From Prosthecobacter dejongeii (lineage in GTDB: Bacteria; Verrucomicrobiota; Verrucomicrobiia; Verrucomicrobiales; Verrucomicrobiaceae): a stretch of DNA of 64,000 bases. Location of the stretch: positions 62,001 to 126,000 of the forward strand of contig NZ_JACHIF010000008.1 in NCBI RefSeq assembly GCF_014203045.1, read 5' to 3'. The translations under genes were made by a program, and so were the position numbers. The notes under the pieces are model-generated. The model saw only the letters and a list, made by a program, of their open reading frames with translations, was not told where the DNA came from and did not search any database. Below, in pieces: positions 7,609-15,700 of the stretch (the stretch's first letter is position 1; each line of letters opens with the position of its first letter).

Positions 7609-9741
7609 TCAGTCCACGCAGACCGTTGCGCGTGCCGTAGGCTTGGGTGTTAGCTCCAAGACCACGAGGGCTTCCACATCGTTGGGGGATTTCGTCGTCA
7701 GCGGCAGATGATAAGTGACGTAGCCTTCCGCTCCGCGCAGGGTTAGCCGGACGGCGAGGCCTAACTGGCTGTTACCATTATCCAGCGCCCACTCATGGAG
7801 ATAAAGGTAAGTGCGCGGAACCGTCAGTGTGATCTGGCGGGAGTCTCCTCGGGTGATGAGTGCAGCCTGAAACTCTTTAGGATCAAACGCTGCTGCATAG
7901 CCATTGCCAAAGGCCCAAGCTGCCAGTGGATGGACTTTGCCAGGACCATCCAGGGCTTTGCCTGTCGCACGCACCGGGGAGGTGCTGCCTTGTTCCAGGC
8001 GTTTTCCATAACTGCGGGCATCCAGATTCATCTCGACTTGCCAGGAGGGGCCACTGCCATCTGGCGCATCTTGCAGGACTTCACCCGTGGGTAAGTTAAA
8101 AGTTAGCGTCAGGGACTTTGCCGTCGCTTGCGGTGTCAGAGTCACCAGAGCGGGGGATTTGACCTGTGCTGAGGTCTGGAGCGGCACACTTTGACCCAGG
8201 CCCAGATTGCGGGTCAAGGTCACTTGCCGTGTGGTCTTCACCGTCTCGCCTCCGGCTGTGACGGTCAGATTCAGCGGCACTCGGTTGACTTGAAGGCCCT
8301 CTTTGGGCAAATCAAAACGCAGATTCAGAGGCAGTGTTCCTTCTGGAGGCAGATCCATTCGCCCTTCTAATTTTTGACCGGCGAACTCTGCCTGCCAGCT
8401 TCCTTGAATGGCTGAAGAGCCGGGGTTCACCACTTGGCAACCCGCCAGAAATCCCGTTTCCTGATTAAACTGCGTTTCCAGTCCCCAGACGATCCCCACG
8501 GGTTCCATCTTAGCACGCAGGGTTTCCACCTGTGCCAGTGTGCCATCACACATTAAAACAGGCAGGCGAAGGAGGGCTTCTTGCAAGGGTGGAGCCTCGC
8601 CTTGAGATGCATAGCTCACTGTCATTGTTTGGGAGGCTCCTGGTTCCAATACCACGTTGGCTTTGGCCTCCACGGGTTTCCAGCCGTTGGCAGTGAGGGG
8701 GAGGGCGGTTAGCTCCAGTGCCTTGGCCCCGGTATTTTTTAAGGTGTAAGTCAGTGTGAGCTGGGTTGCAGCCTGGACTTTCACTTTCGCCTCAAGGGTT
8801 TCCCAGGGCAGCTTAATGGGCGCATCCAAGAGATCCTGATAAATCCGTCCGCCCAAAGCTCGGTGCAGACTGGCTCGTGGAGTGAATTGACCACCTTCGT
8901 CCAGGTAGAAAAACTCTCGATAACTCCGTTCAATTCTCTCAAACAACTGTGCTTCATCTTGAGTCTGAGGAGTTGGGATGGCTAGCAGGCGAGAAAGATC
9001 CCCCAGGTCCACATGCAGCACTCCCAATTCTTGCGCTGACTCTTGCAAAGCATCTGCTAGGGGTTTCGTCACGCCTAAGACGCTCTCAGATTGCCCTGCA
9101 ACGGGTAACCAGGGGCTGCATAAAATGACTTCGGCACCCAGAGTCTGGGCCCCTGCCAGCGCGGCCTGGATCGCCCTTGTGAAAACGGGGGCCTGCATGC
9201 CTGCATCTGCCTGCCCGTAACAGATCAGGACCACATCCACGGGGGCCTGGCGTGCCGTGGATTCCAGAATCGCGGCGGCATCCAAAACACTCCCCTCTGG
9301 CTGGGCGAGCACTCTGAGGTTGATGGTGGGCACGCCCGTGGCGCGACTAGAGGGGTTCATTTGAAGACCCCCGGGGTAAAAAAACTGGGTGGCCAGGGCT
9401 TCAGCAAACATTCCAGGGAAGGTCTCAGCCTGTTTGCCTTCGTGGATCTTGAGCGCACTCGCATCGCCTAGAACCAACAGATGGACCGACTCACGCTGGG
9501 AGAGTTTGCGAAACAGTTTGGGCAGGAATTTTTTGAATCGTTCTTCTCGCGCCGGGCTCAGGTCAAAACTAGCTCGAGGGGTCAAGGCGGGCACGGGCAG
9601 CCGCTTTTCCAGCGCTTTGGCCTGGGCGTGTTTCTCTGTCAGATCCGCTGCCGTTTGGCCCTGGGCTACCGTCGCCAAAAAGCCTAGCCACCCCAATGCT
9701 CGCGCTGCGTTCCAGATCTGACGTTTACCTGCAATCATCAT
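7609..9741 (-). CDS. Secreted SGNH-hydrolase-like protein
   Basis: A 710-residue protein with a signal peptide (residues 1-29, cleavage near AQG|QT). Residues about 85-320 look like an SGNH/GDSL fold. LLVLGDASALK is in the block I position, with Gly-Asp-Ala-Ser in place of Gly-Asp-Ser. ICYGQADAG is in the block III position, where Asn is usual. PRASLHRALG is near the block V His. The remaining 390 residues are beta-rich with a repeated NLGLGQ/LTLTY character, likely Ig-like or CARDB-type adhesion modules. The enzyme substrate is unknown and activity is not certain because the catalytic blocks are altered. It is divergent from the acetyltransferase gene at 9913. Confidence 0.65.
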   Translation of the reverse strand: MMIAGKRQIWNAARALGWLGFLATVAQGQTAADLTEKHAQAKALEKRLPVPALTPRASFDLSPAREERFKKFLPKLFRKLSQRESVHLLVLGDASALKIHEGKQAETFPGMFAEALATQFFYPGGLQMNPSSRATGVPTINLRVLAQPEGSVLDAAAILESTARQAPVDVVLICYGQADAGMQAPVFTRAIQAALAGAQTLGAEVILCSPWLPVAGQSESVLGVTKPLADALQESAQELGVLHVDLGDLSRLLAIPTPQTQDEAQLFERIERSYREFFYLDEGGQFTPRASLHRALGGRIYQDLLDAPIKLPWETLEAKVKVQAATQLTLTYTLKNTGAKALELTALPLTANGWKPVEAKANVVLEPGASQTMTVSYASQGEAPPLQEALLRLPVLMCDGTLAQVETLRAKMEPVGIVWGLETQFNQETGFLAGCQVVNPGSSAIQGSWQAEFAGQKLEGRMDLPPEGTLPLNLRFDLPKEGLQVNRVPLNLTVTAGGETVKTTRQVTLTRNLGLGQSVPLQTSAQVKSPALVTLTPQATAKSLTLTFNLPTGEVLQDAPDGSGPSWQVEMNLDARSYGKRLEQGSTSPVRATGKALDGPGKVHPLAAWAFGNGYAAAFDPKEFQAALITRGDSRQITLTVPRTYLYLHEWALDNGNSQLGLAVRLTLRGAEGYVTYHLPLTTKSPNDVEALVVLELTPKPTARATVCVD

Positions 9742-9912
9742 CCGTTCACTTCAGCGAGTTGAGCCAGCTTTTCCAGTGCGAAGATAAGCTTGCTCGACTG
9801 AAGGTCCGCAGCTTTGAGAAAAGTCTTGCGGGACTTCGGTTTGGCCCGCTGTCAGCAGCCGGACTCTCCTTGAAAAACGATCTGGGAGTACCTTGTTTCC
9901 TTTCGCCCCATC

Positions 9913-10497
9913 ATGACCCTCGAAGACCAGCGCCAGCATATCCTTACCGGAGCGATGTACAACGACCTCACGCCTGAACTCATCCAGGCCCGTGAGACGG
10001 CTGTTTTTGCCGCTACCACTTACAATGCCAGCTTTGGCCAGCCCTCCGCCGAGCGCGAAACCCTCCTCCGTCAGTTCCTCAAAAGTGTTGGGCAAGGAGT
10101 TCACTTCGAGCCCCATTTTCGCTGTGAATTCGGTTTTAACATCTCCCTGGGAGACCGATTTTATGCCAACTTTGATTGCGTCATCCTGGACGGGGCCTCG
10201 GTGGAGATCGGAAACAATGTCCTCCTGGGACCCCGTGTCAGTATTTATACCTCCAACCACGCCTTTGATCCCCAAGAGCGGAACGCGGGTGGCTGCTTTG
10301 CCAAACCGGTCAAGATCGGGAACCATGTTTGGATTGGCGGTGGGGTCCACGTCACCCCAGGAGTTACGATTGGTGAGGGGGCCATCATCGGTGCTGGCAG
10401 TGTTGTCACCCGTGACATTCCACCCCACGTCATCGCCGCAGGCGTCCCTTGCCGAGTGATTCGGGCGATTACGGAGGCAGATCGGACTGGGTTTTAG
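9913..10497 (+). CDS. maa: Maltose/galactoside O-acetyltransferase-type sugar acetyltransferase
   Basis: A 194-residue acetyl-CoA-dependent sugar O-acetyltransferase of the LacA/NodL/Maa family. Residues 1-55 form the Mac domain (MYNDLTPELIQARETAVF). From about 60 on, hexapeptide repeats build a left-handed beta-helix (VEIGNNVLLGPRVSIY, VTIGEGAIIGAGSVV). TSNHAFDP supplies the likely catalytic His116. The C-terminus has the usual GVPCRVIR ending. The sugar acceptor cannot be told from sequence. It is the last GC-normal gene before the AT-rich islet, which begins right after its stop codon. Confidence 0.9.
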   Translation: MTLEDQRQHILTGAMYNDLTPELIQARETAVFAATTYNASFGQPSAERETLLRQFLKSVGQGVHFEPHFRCEFGFNISLGDRFYANFDCVILDGASVEIGNNVLLGPRVSIYTSNHAFDPQERNAGGCFAKPVKIGNHVWIGGGVHVTPGVTIGEGAIIGAGSVVTRDIPPHVIAAGVPCRVIRAITEADRTGF

Positions 10498-10612
10498 ATG
10501 AAAATAAATACATATAAAATATATTTAGATGCTTTATATTAAAAACACATAATCTTATTGCTTGATTTGGAAGAGATTGAAGATTGGTTGATGCGATAAA
10601 TGTATATAGTTA

Positions 10613-11206
10613 TTAACTATTTGAGTAAGGCTTTAATAATCTGAGCCGAATTTCAGAAGTAGTTACAAAATTCGATTTGTTATAAAATGTTGACGATAAA
10701 ACTTGATTCACAGCATTAATGCTACTTTCATGTGTTTCGTGCATTAATATAATTTGATCACTTTCTAAGTGATTTTGTATTTCTTTTGCGAGTATCGATT
10801 GATTAGGCTGTTTCCAGTCTTTAGTGTCAAAATTCCAAAGCACAGTCTGATATCCAAACAATTCTTGGGCTATTGATCGTTGTGCCTTTGTTATATAGCC
10901 GTAGGGAGGACGAAAAAGAGTTGGTGTTTTACCTGTTGTGTCGAGAATTATGCTATGGGCCTGTTCTAGTTCTTTAATAAACTCTTTGTCAGTTAGATGA
11001 ATAAGTTGAGGGTGGGACCATGTGTGATTGGCAATTTCATGACCTAAATTTGCTGCTGATTCAGCTAATTTAGGGTAACGCTTCACCATTTTTCCAATAA
11101 AGAAAAATGTTACTTTGACTCCATACTGATAAAGTAAGTCCTGTAGTCTTGAGGAATACATCGTGGGGCCATCATCAAAGGTTAGAGCCGTTAATTTGGT
11201 GGTCAT
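10613..11206 (-). CDS. NodB-domain polysaccharide deacetylase, no signal peptide (islet gene 3)
   Basis: A 197-residue metal-dependent carbohydrate deacetylase fold. Motif 1 TFDDGP has the catalytic Asp11 and metal ligand Asp12. Motif 2 HTWSHP provides His61 and His65. Motif 3 RPPYG is at 99-103. WNFDTKDW and ILMHE (His156) fill the last motifs, so all expected active-site residues are present. There is no signal peptide or membrane helix: the catalytic core starts within ten residues of Met1, so the protein should stay in the cytosol. It follows the nucleotidyltransferase-fold gene by 6 bases and is the last gene of the islet operon. Codon use is strongly AT-biased. The substrate is unknown; N-acetyl sugar oligomers or precursors are the family norm. 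Confidence 0.9.
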   Translation of the reverse strand: MTTKLTALTFDDGPTMYSSRLQDLLYQYGVKVTFFFIGKMVKRYPKLAESAANLGHEIANHTWSHPQLIHLTDKEFIKELEQAHSIILDTTGKTPTLFRPPYGYITKAQRSIAQELFGYQTVLWNFDTKDWKQPNQSILAKEIQNHLESDQIILMHETHESSINAVNQVLSSTFYNKSNFVTTSEIRLRLLKPYSNS

Positions 11207-11212
11207 TTTTTA

Positions 11213-11881
11213 TTACTTTAGGGCGCTGCGCAAGTTTTGAGTGAGTTGGCGTTCCATTGAGCATTGATCTCTATAAACTCGATATGATGCTTTAGTAAAG
11301 TTCGGGAAAATCTTGATTGAGTGAAGTATAGATGAAATTTGATCGAATATATCTTCAAGTTTTTGTGTGGCTGTATATTTATATAAAGTAGGAACTTTAC
11401 CGCTTTGAATAAATCCTTTTGGTATATTGTTTTTTATATACTTAATATCCTCTGTGCGTTCATTTTGTAGTGCGGGGTTATGTGTAAATAATTTACCTGA
11501 TTCCACATCCTTTATAAAAAGATTAGACGCTTCGACGCATTCGTTAAATTTTGATTCTGAAACAATTAGAAAATCTAAGTCGGATTTCTCGCCAAATATA
11601 CGGAAATCTTTTGACTTGAGGGAATATCCAAATCGTCCGCTTCCGACTAGCGAGATTTCGTGAGGCTTTACTTTAACTTGATCAGCAATCCATTCTCGGC
11701 ACTGTTGATAAAGAAAAGGAAATTCTTTAAATGCATACGGGATACCTTCTTTCATCCAAAGTCTTATAAATGATTTCACTTCTTCTCCTCGTCCATTCTC
11801 TATAAATAACTTCAAATGTTGACATGAGGGATACTGCCCGACCAAATTTACTATATGTTTTTCTCGGTATGATGAATTCAT
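11213..11881 (-). CDS. Nucleotidyltransferase-fold protein (islet gene 2)
   Basis: A 222-residue protein of unassigned function. Residues 77-107 carry a pol-beta-superfamily signature: ISLVGSGRFGYSL, with the Gly-Ser pair at 80-81, then about 18 residues and SDLDFLIV, where Asp101-x-Asp103 would bind the metal. An alpha-helical N-terminal region (1-70) and a C-terminal region with KASYRVYRDQ flank it. A third catalytic acid is not evident by eye. The ATG overlaps the upstream stop (ATGA at 11878-11881), showing translational coupling to the GT51 gene. It could modify a nucleotide, an RNA, a protein or a sugar; nothing in the sequence decides. A similar fold occurs in MenT/AbiE-type toxins and CD-NTases, but it is not clearly either. 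Confidence 0.65.
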   Translation of the reverse strand: MNSSYREKHIVNLVGQYPSCQHLKLFIENGRGEEVKSFIRLWMKEGIPYAFKEFPFLYQQCREWIADQVKVKPHEISLVGSGRFGYSLKSKDFRIFGEKSDLDFLIVSESKFNECVEASNLFIKDVESGKLFTHNPALQNERTEDIKYIKNNIPKGFIQSGKVPTLYKYTATQKLEDIFDQISSILHSIKIFPNFTKASYRVYRDQCSMERQLTQNLRSALK

Positions 11882-12522
11882 TTGATTAGATGCTTATTTA
11901 TTTTAACCCAATTGGGATTATCATTTAACTTTAGAAGATACTGTGCTCTGTTTTTTATTTGTATTTCACGTTTTAAGCTATGATTTTTTGGTTGCGGATA
12001 TTTAATTCTTGCTATCAAGGCGGCTGCTTCAAAAATGCTTGCCTGAGAGTAATTTAAATTTAAATTTCTTGCCGCTGCCGACAGTCCGTTCATATCTGTC
12101 CCATAATATGCTATTTGGAGGTAGATATGTGCTAATTGTAATGCTCCGAAATGGTTAGTCGCAAGAACAGCTAAAAGGATTTCCTTTGTTTTACGTTGAA
12201 ATGTATGATCCCGCCTATTAGTTAATGTTCTTACTAATTGCTGCGCAATAGTGCTGGCACCTTCTATTTTACTTAAACTTACTTTACGCCAAATAGCCCT
12301 AGTTATACCAATTATGTCAAAACCTGGGTGAATGCCGTGACGTCGATCTTCTCCAATTATCAAAAATTGTAGAATATTGGGATGCGGTTTTGGTAGAGAT
12401 GAGTAACGAGTGGCTTCACTTACTAGTAGCGATTTTAAGTTTATCCATTCATCTTTGACGGCTATTGATGCTATTATATTAAATATATAATATAATGATT
12501 TATTGATATATTTTATAGTCAT
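11878..12522 (-). CDS. Stand-alone GT51 (transglycosylase-fold) protein (islet gene 1)
   Basis: A 214-residue protein of the peptidoglycan glycosyltransferase family (GT51), without the transpeptidase domain of class A PBPs. Motif I reads EDRRHGIHPGFD (catalytic Glu58, usual Phe replaced by His62). Motif II is GASTIAQQ (88-95). Motif III is RKTKE (110-114, Glu114 kept). Motif IV reads LAHIYLQ, where the family has ILExYLN, so the Glu is replaced by His132. Motif V is represented by GLSAAARNL. The N-terminal hydrophobic stretch (about 10-22) is short for a membrane anchor. It is the first gene of the AT-rich operon. Known GT51 enzymes polymerise lipid II outside the inner membrane; whether this one does is unknown. 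Confidence 0.85.
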   Translation of the reverse strand: MTIKYINKSLYYIFNIIASIAVKDEWINLKSLLVSEATRYSSLPKPHPNILQFLIIGEDRRHGIHPGFDIIGITRAIWRKVSLSKIEGASTIAQQLVRTLTNRRDHTFQRKTKEILLAVLATNHFGALQLAHIYLQIAYYGTDMNGLSAAARNLNLNYSQASIFEAAALIARIKYPQPKNHSLKREIQIKNRAQYLLKLNDNPNWVKINKHLIK

Positions 12523-12778
12523 AAATATCTTATATTAAAACTATCTGGTCACTTTATTTGTTATATTTAACATTTTTAATTGATCATTGTTTATAAATAT
12601 GATTCATGAAATGCTTTTCGAGTTAATGGTAGTCAACGATTTGGGGTTTAAAAATGAGGATTAATTGTATGTATTATTTTCATCCATCTTTAATTGTTGC
12701 TCTGCTATTCTCCAAGAACCTTTTCCGAAACCTGCTTGCATCCCCCGGCTCCCCGTCCAAATCCAGTCAGACACTTTC

Positions 12779-14794
12779 ATGAGCGGATTCACAGGCACTC
12801 TCAATCCCCAGCAGCGGCAGGCGGCTACGCACATTCATGGACCTCTCCTTATCCTGGCTGGGGCCGGGACGGGCAAGACCCGTGTGGTGACGGCGCGTAT
12901 CGCCCACATGGTCAATGAGGGGATCAAACCGGAAAACATCCTGTCTGTGACCTTCACCAATAAAGCGGCGGCTGAAATGCGCGAGCGTGTGAAGGACATG
13001 GTGCGTGGCTCCGCTGGTAAAAAGGTGGTCCTGGGGACTTTCCATGCCTTTTGCGCCAAGCTCCTGCGGGAATTTGCTGAGCATGTGGGGTACAAGAAGA
13101 ACTTCGTCATTTACTCCCAGAACGATCAGATCAGCCTCATGAAGCGGGTGCTTAAAGGATTGCTCATCAAAGAAGAGAATATGGACCCCCAAGTGGCTCT
13201 GGGGCGGATCAGCAAGGCCAAAAACAATGACGAAGATCTAGGTGACCCCACAAAAGATCTCATTCCTGCTGTGGCTGAGAAGTATGCCGACGAAATGCGG
13301 GCGCTGAACGCCATGGATTTCGATGACCTCCTTTGCCTGGGAGTGAAGCTCCTCGAAGATACCGCCAGCGTGCGCGAGATCCTGCACCAGCGGCATAAAT
13401 ACATCATGGTGGATGAGTTCCAGGACACCAACTCCCTCCAGATGCGTCTCCTGCGTGCTCTCACGCCCCCGCCTTACAACGTCTGCGTGGTGGGGGATGA
13501 CGACCAGTCCATCTATGGTTGGCGTGGCGCGGAGATCACGAACATCACCGAATTCGAAAACTTCTTCCCCAATCCTACCGTGGTGAAGCTGGAGGAAAAT
13601 TACCGTTCCACCACCCCCATTCTCCATACGGCGAATAGCCTCATTACCAACAACATTGGTCGTCGGGTGAAGACGCTGTGGAGTCGCAATGTGGGGAATG
13701 ATCTCGTCCGCCTCATTGCGACCGAAGAAGATGTGGAAGAGGCAGAGATGATCTCCAAAGAAGTCGAGACCGCTTATTATTCAAACAAGGAGCCTTGGGA
13801 ATCCTTCGCCGTTTTGTTTCGCACCAATGAGCAAAGTCGCATGCTGGAGCAGGCCTTCCGAGCCCGTAAAATCCCTTACCGCGTCGTCGGCGCGCGTAGT
13901 TTCTTTGATCGTCGTGAGATCAAAGACACCCTGAGTTACCTCACCGTGCTGCACAATCCACACGATGACATCTCGCTGCTGCGCATCCTCAATACACCAC
14001 CGCGTGGCATTGGTGGTACGACGGCGGAGCTGGCACGAGACCACAGCATGGAGAAGCAATTCAGCATTTGGGTAGCGTTGTGTGATCCAGATTTCCTCCG
14101 GCAGATCCCAGAGAAATCTCGCGCCGCTGTGCGTCAGTTTACCGACATCATTTCCAAATACGCCGCCTCCGCCGCTACTTCAGGGAGCCAGGGCACAGAC
14201 CTTGTGACCATGACGGAGGCTCTGCTCAAAGAAGTGGAGTATATGGAATACCTCCAGAAACTCTCGAAAAAGCCGGAGGAATTTCATGCCTGGGAGCACG
14301 GCCTTTCGCTCTTCCTCACTCAACTTAGTAACTACCAGGAGCGCAACCGCAAGGATGGCCTGGGCGGCTTTTTGGATGAGGTGTGCCTCAACGATGAGCG
14401 AGAGGATAAGGATGACATCGAGAAGAAAAAAGGCGTCTGCCTCATCACCCTCCATGCCAGCAAGGGACTGGAATTTCCCATCGTGTATCTGCCAGGTTTG
14501 GAAAAAGGCATCCTTCCGCACAAACGCAGCTACGATGAAAATCGCGTGGATGAAGAGCGTCGGCTTTTCTATGTGGGTATCACCCGCGCTCGCCAGCGCC
14601 TAACCATCAGTTATGTGCGTTATCGCACCAAGTGGGGCCAGCGCCAAGCCGAACTGCCTAGTCCCTTTCTAGACGAGCTGGATCGCACTTATGTGGATGA
14701 GATGGACTACACCAAACACATGAAAGAGGCCCCTTCTGTGGAAGAGACCACCAACATGTTTGCGGGCCTCAAGGCGATGCTCAATCAGGAGTAG
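12779..14794 (+). CDS. pcrA: UvrD/PcrA-type SF1A DNA helicase
   Basis: A 671-residue 3'-5' DNA helicase for repair and replication restart. The Q-motif LNPQQRQAA is followed by Walker A AGAGTGKT (27-34), VDEFQDTN (211-218), GDDDQSIYGWRGA, VKLEENYRST and the late motifs LHASKGLEFPIVYLPG and EERRLFYVGITRARQRL. This is the full set for SF1A enzymes. It is shorter than typical PcrA (about 720) at the C-terminus, where the RNA-polymerase-binding Tudor-like tail is usually found. The ATG at 12779 is chosen because the frame upstream lies in AT-rich islet DNA. No LexA-like box was seen in front of it. Confidence 0.93.
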   Translation: MSGFTGTLNPQQRQAATHIHGPLLILAGAGTGKTRVVTARIAHMVNEGIKPENILSVTFTNKAAAEMRERVKDMVRGSAGKKVVLGTFHAFCAKLLREFAEHVGYKKNFVIYSQNDQISLMKRVLKGLLIKEENMDPQVALGRISKAKNNDEDLGDPTKDLIPAVAEKYADEMRALNAMDFDDLLCLGVKLLEDTASVREILHQRHKYIMVDEFQDTNSLQMRLLRALTPPPYNVCVVGDDDQSIYGWRGAEITNITEFENFFPNPTVVKLEENYRSTTPILHTANSLITNNIGRRVKTLWSRNVGNDLVRLIATEEDVEEAEMISKEVETAYYSNKEPWESFAVLFRTNEQSRMLEQAFRARKIPYRVVGARSFFDRREIKDTLSYLTVLHNPHDDISLLRILNTPPRGIGGTTAELARDHSMEKQFSIWVALCDPDFLRQIPEKSRAAVRQFTDIISKYAASAATSGSQGTDLVTMTEALLKEVEYMEYLQKLSKKPEEFHAWEHGLSLFLTQLSNYQERNRKDGLGGFLDEVCLNDEREDKDDIEKKKGVCLITLHASKGLEFPIVYLPGLEKGILPHKRSYDENRVDEERRLFYVGITRARQRLTISYVRYRTKWGQRQAELPSPFLDELDRTYVDEMDYTKHMKEAPSVEETTNMFAGLKAMLNQE

Positions 14795-14824
14795 CCCAGA
14801 GACCCGACGGCGGTGGGGAAGTCT

Positions 14825-15550
14825 TTACTTCAGCGCTGCATACACGCGGTGTACATCTGCGTGTCCATCCAGTCCCTGGAGGAAATTGGCCACAGACTCA
14901 TGCTGCTCTTCAGAAAGGGCAGGGTAGTCCTTCGGGTGATAATGTAGCTCTGAGGTGGTGATCTGCCAACCCGCAGCCTTCAGGGCTTTGGTCACGGTGT
15001 CCAGCGATGTCGTAGCGCAGAAAAAACGGGCCCCGATGTGACCTGCGGCTTCTTCTTCGTCTAGGTCCAGCGGCTCCACGTTGTCAGCCTCGGCTTCCAG
15101 CGCAGCGACTTCGATGTCCAAAGATTTATCGGTATGCTGCCCTTCGATGAGGCCACAATGTTCAAACATCCAGGCCACGGAACCTGGCGTCCCCATGCTA
15201 CCCGCCTTGAAGAGCACACGCACTTCGGAGGAAGTGCGGTTGTTGTTATCCGTCAGGCATTCCACCATTACAGGCACACGGTGCGGGGCGAATCCCTCGA
15301 AGACCACCGTCTGATAGTTTACCTGCTCACCGCCGATTCCGGCACCTTTAGCGATCGCACGCTCAATGGAGTCACGCGTTACGCTCTGTTTGCGTGCAGC
15401 GGTGATGGCAGCATAGAGGCGGGCATTGAGATCTGGGTCTGCCCCACCTAAACGAGCGGCGACTTGAATTTCACGTGTCAGTTTACCGACGATTTTGCCC
15501 TTCTGATCGGCGGCCAGTTCCCGCCACTTTTGTTTCCATTGTGCACCCAT
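14825..15550 (-). CDS. yebC: YebC/PmpR family regulator or translation factor
   Basis: A 241-residue YebC/TACO1-family protein. Family features are GKIVGKLTREIQVAARLGGADPDLNARLYAAITAARKQ near the N-terminus, RAIAKGAG, the YEGF-like VVFEGFAPHRVPVMVECLTDN and NRTSSEVRVLF. The N-terminus is atypical: MGAQWKQKWRELAADQ rather than MAGHSKWANIKHRK, so it belongs to a divergent subgroup. The ATG at 15550 is used; the frame continues upstream without family similarity. Members have been described as DNA-binding regulators and, more recently, as ribosome-associated factors easing proline-rich stalling. It is convergent with pcrA. Confidence 0.88.
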   Translation of the reverse strand: MGAQWKQKWRELAADQKGKIVGKLTREIQVAARLGGADPDLNARLYAAITAARKQSVTRDSIERAIAKGAGIGGEQVNYQTVVFEGFAPHRVPVMVECLTDNNNRTSSEVRVLFKAGSMGTPGSVAWMFEHCGLIEGQHTDKSLDIEVAALEAEADNVEPLDLDEEEAAGHIGARFFCATTSLDTVTKALKAAGWQITTSELHYHPKDYPALSEEQHESVANFLQGLDGHADVHRVYAALK

Positions 15551-15700
15551 GATTCTGTAAAAGTATGAATCTACATGCAAAGGCAGGCCGCATGAGAATG
15601 CAAGGCTGATCAACTTGCAGGCGGCAGGTGATCCAGCGAACGTGGGGGAGTAACTGCCTGTCAGAAATCCTCAGGGTGGTTTATAGAAATTATTGCTTAA

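Larger units (their letters stand above)
10498..12690. other. AT-rich genomic islet inserted between maa and pcrA
   Basis: Base composition changes abruptly after the maa stop at 10497 and returns to the GC-richer background just before pcrA, near 12690. The islet is dense in A/T runs and its codons end mostly in A or T, unlike every other gene here. It holds exactly one three-gene minus-strand operon and no integrase, transposase or tRNA. An 11-base identity (TTATATTAAAA at 10534-10544 and 12530-12540) lies near both ends but is too AT-rich to call an attachment site. Recent horizontal acquisition is the simplest reading. Confidence 0.8.

Noticed and set aside
9751..10428. Open frame of 225 codons opposite the acetyltransferase
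   Set aside because: It is antisense to a complete hexapeptide-repeat protein; the Gly-rich translation mirrors the repeats.
10534..12540. 11-base direct repeat TTATATTAAAA at both ends of the AT-rich islet as a possible attachment site
   Set aside because: It is made only of A and T in very AT-rich DNA, so a chance match is likely, and no recombinase is present.
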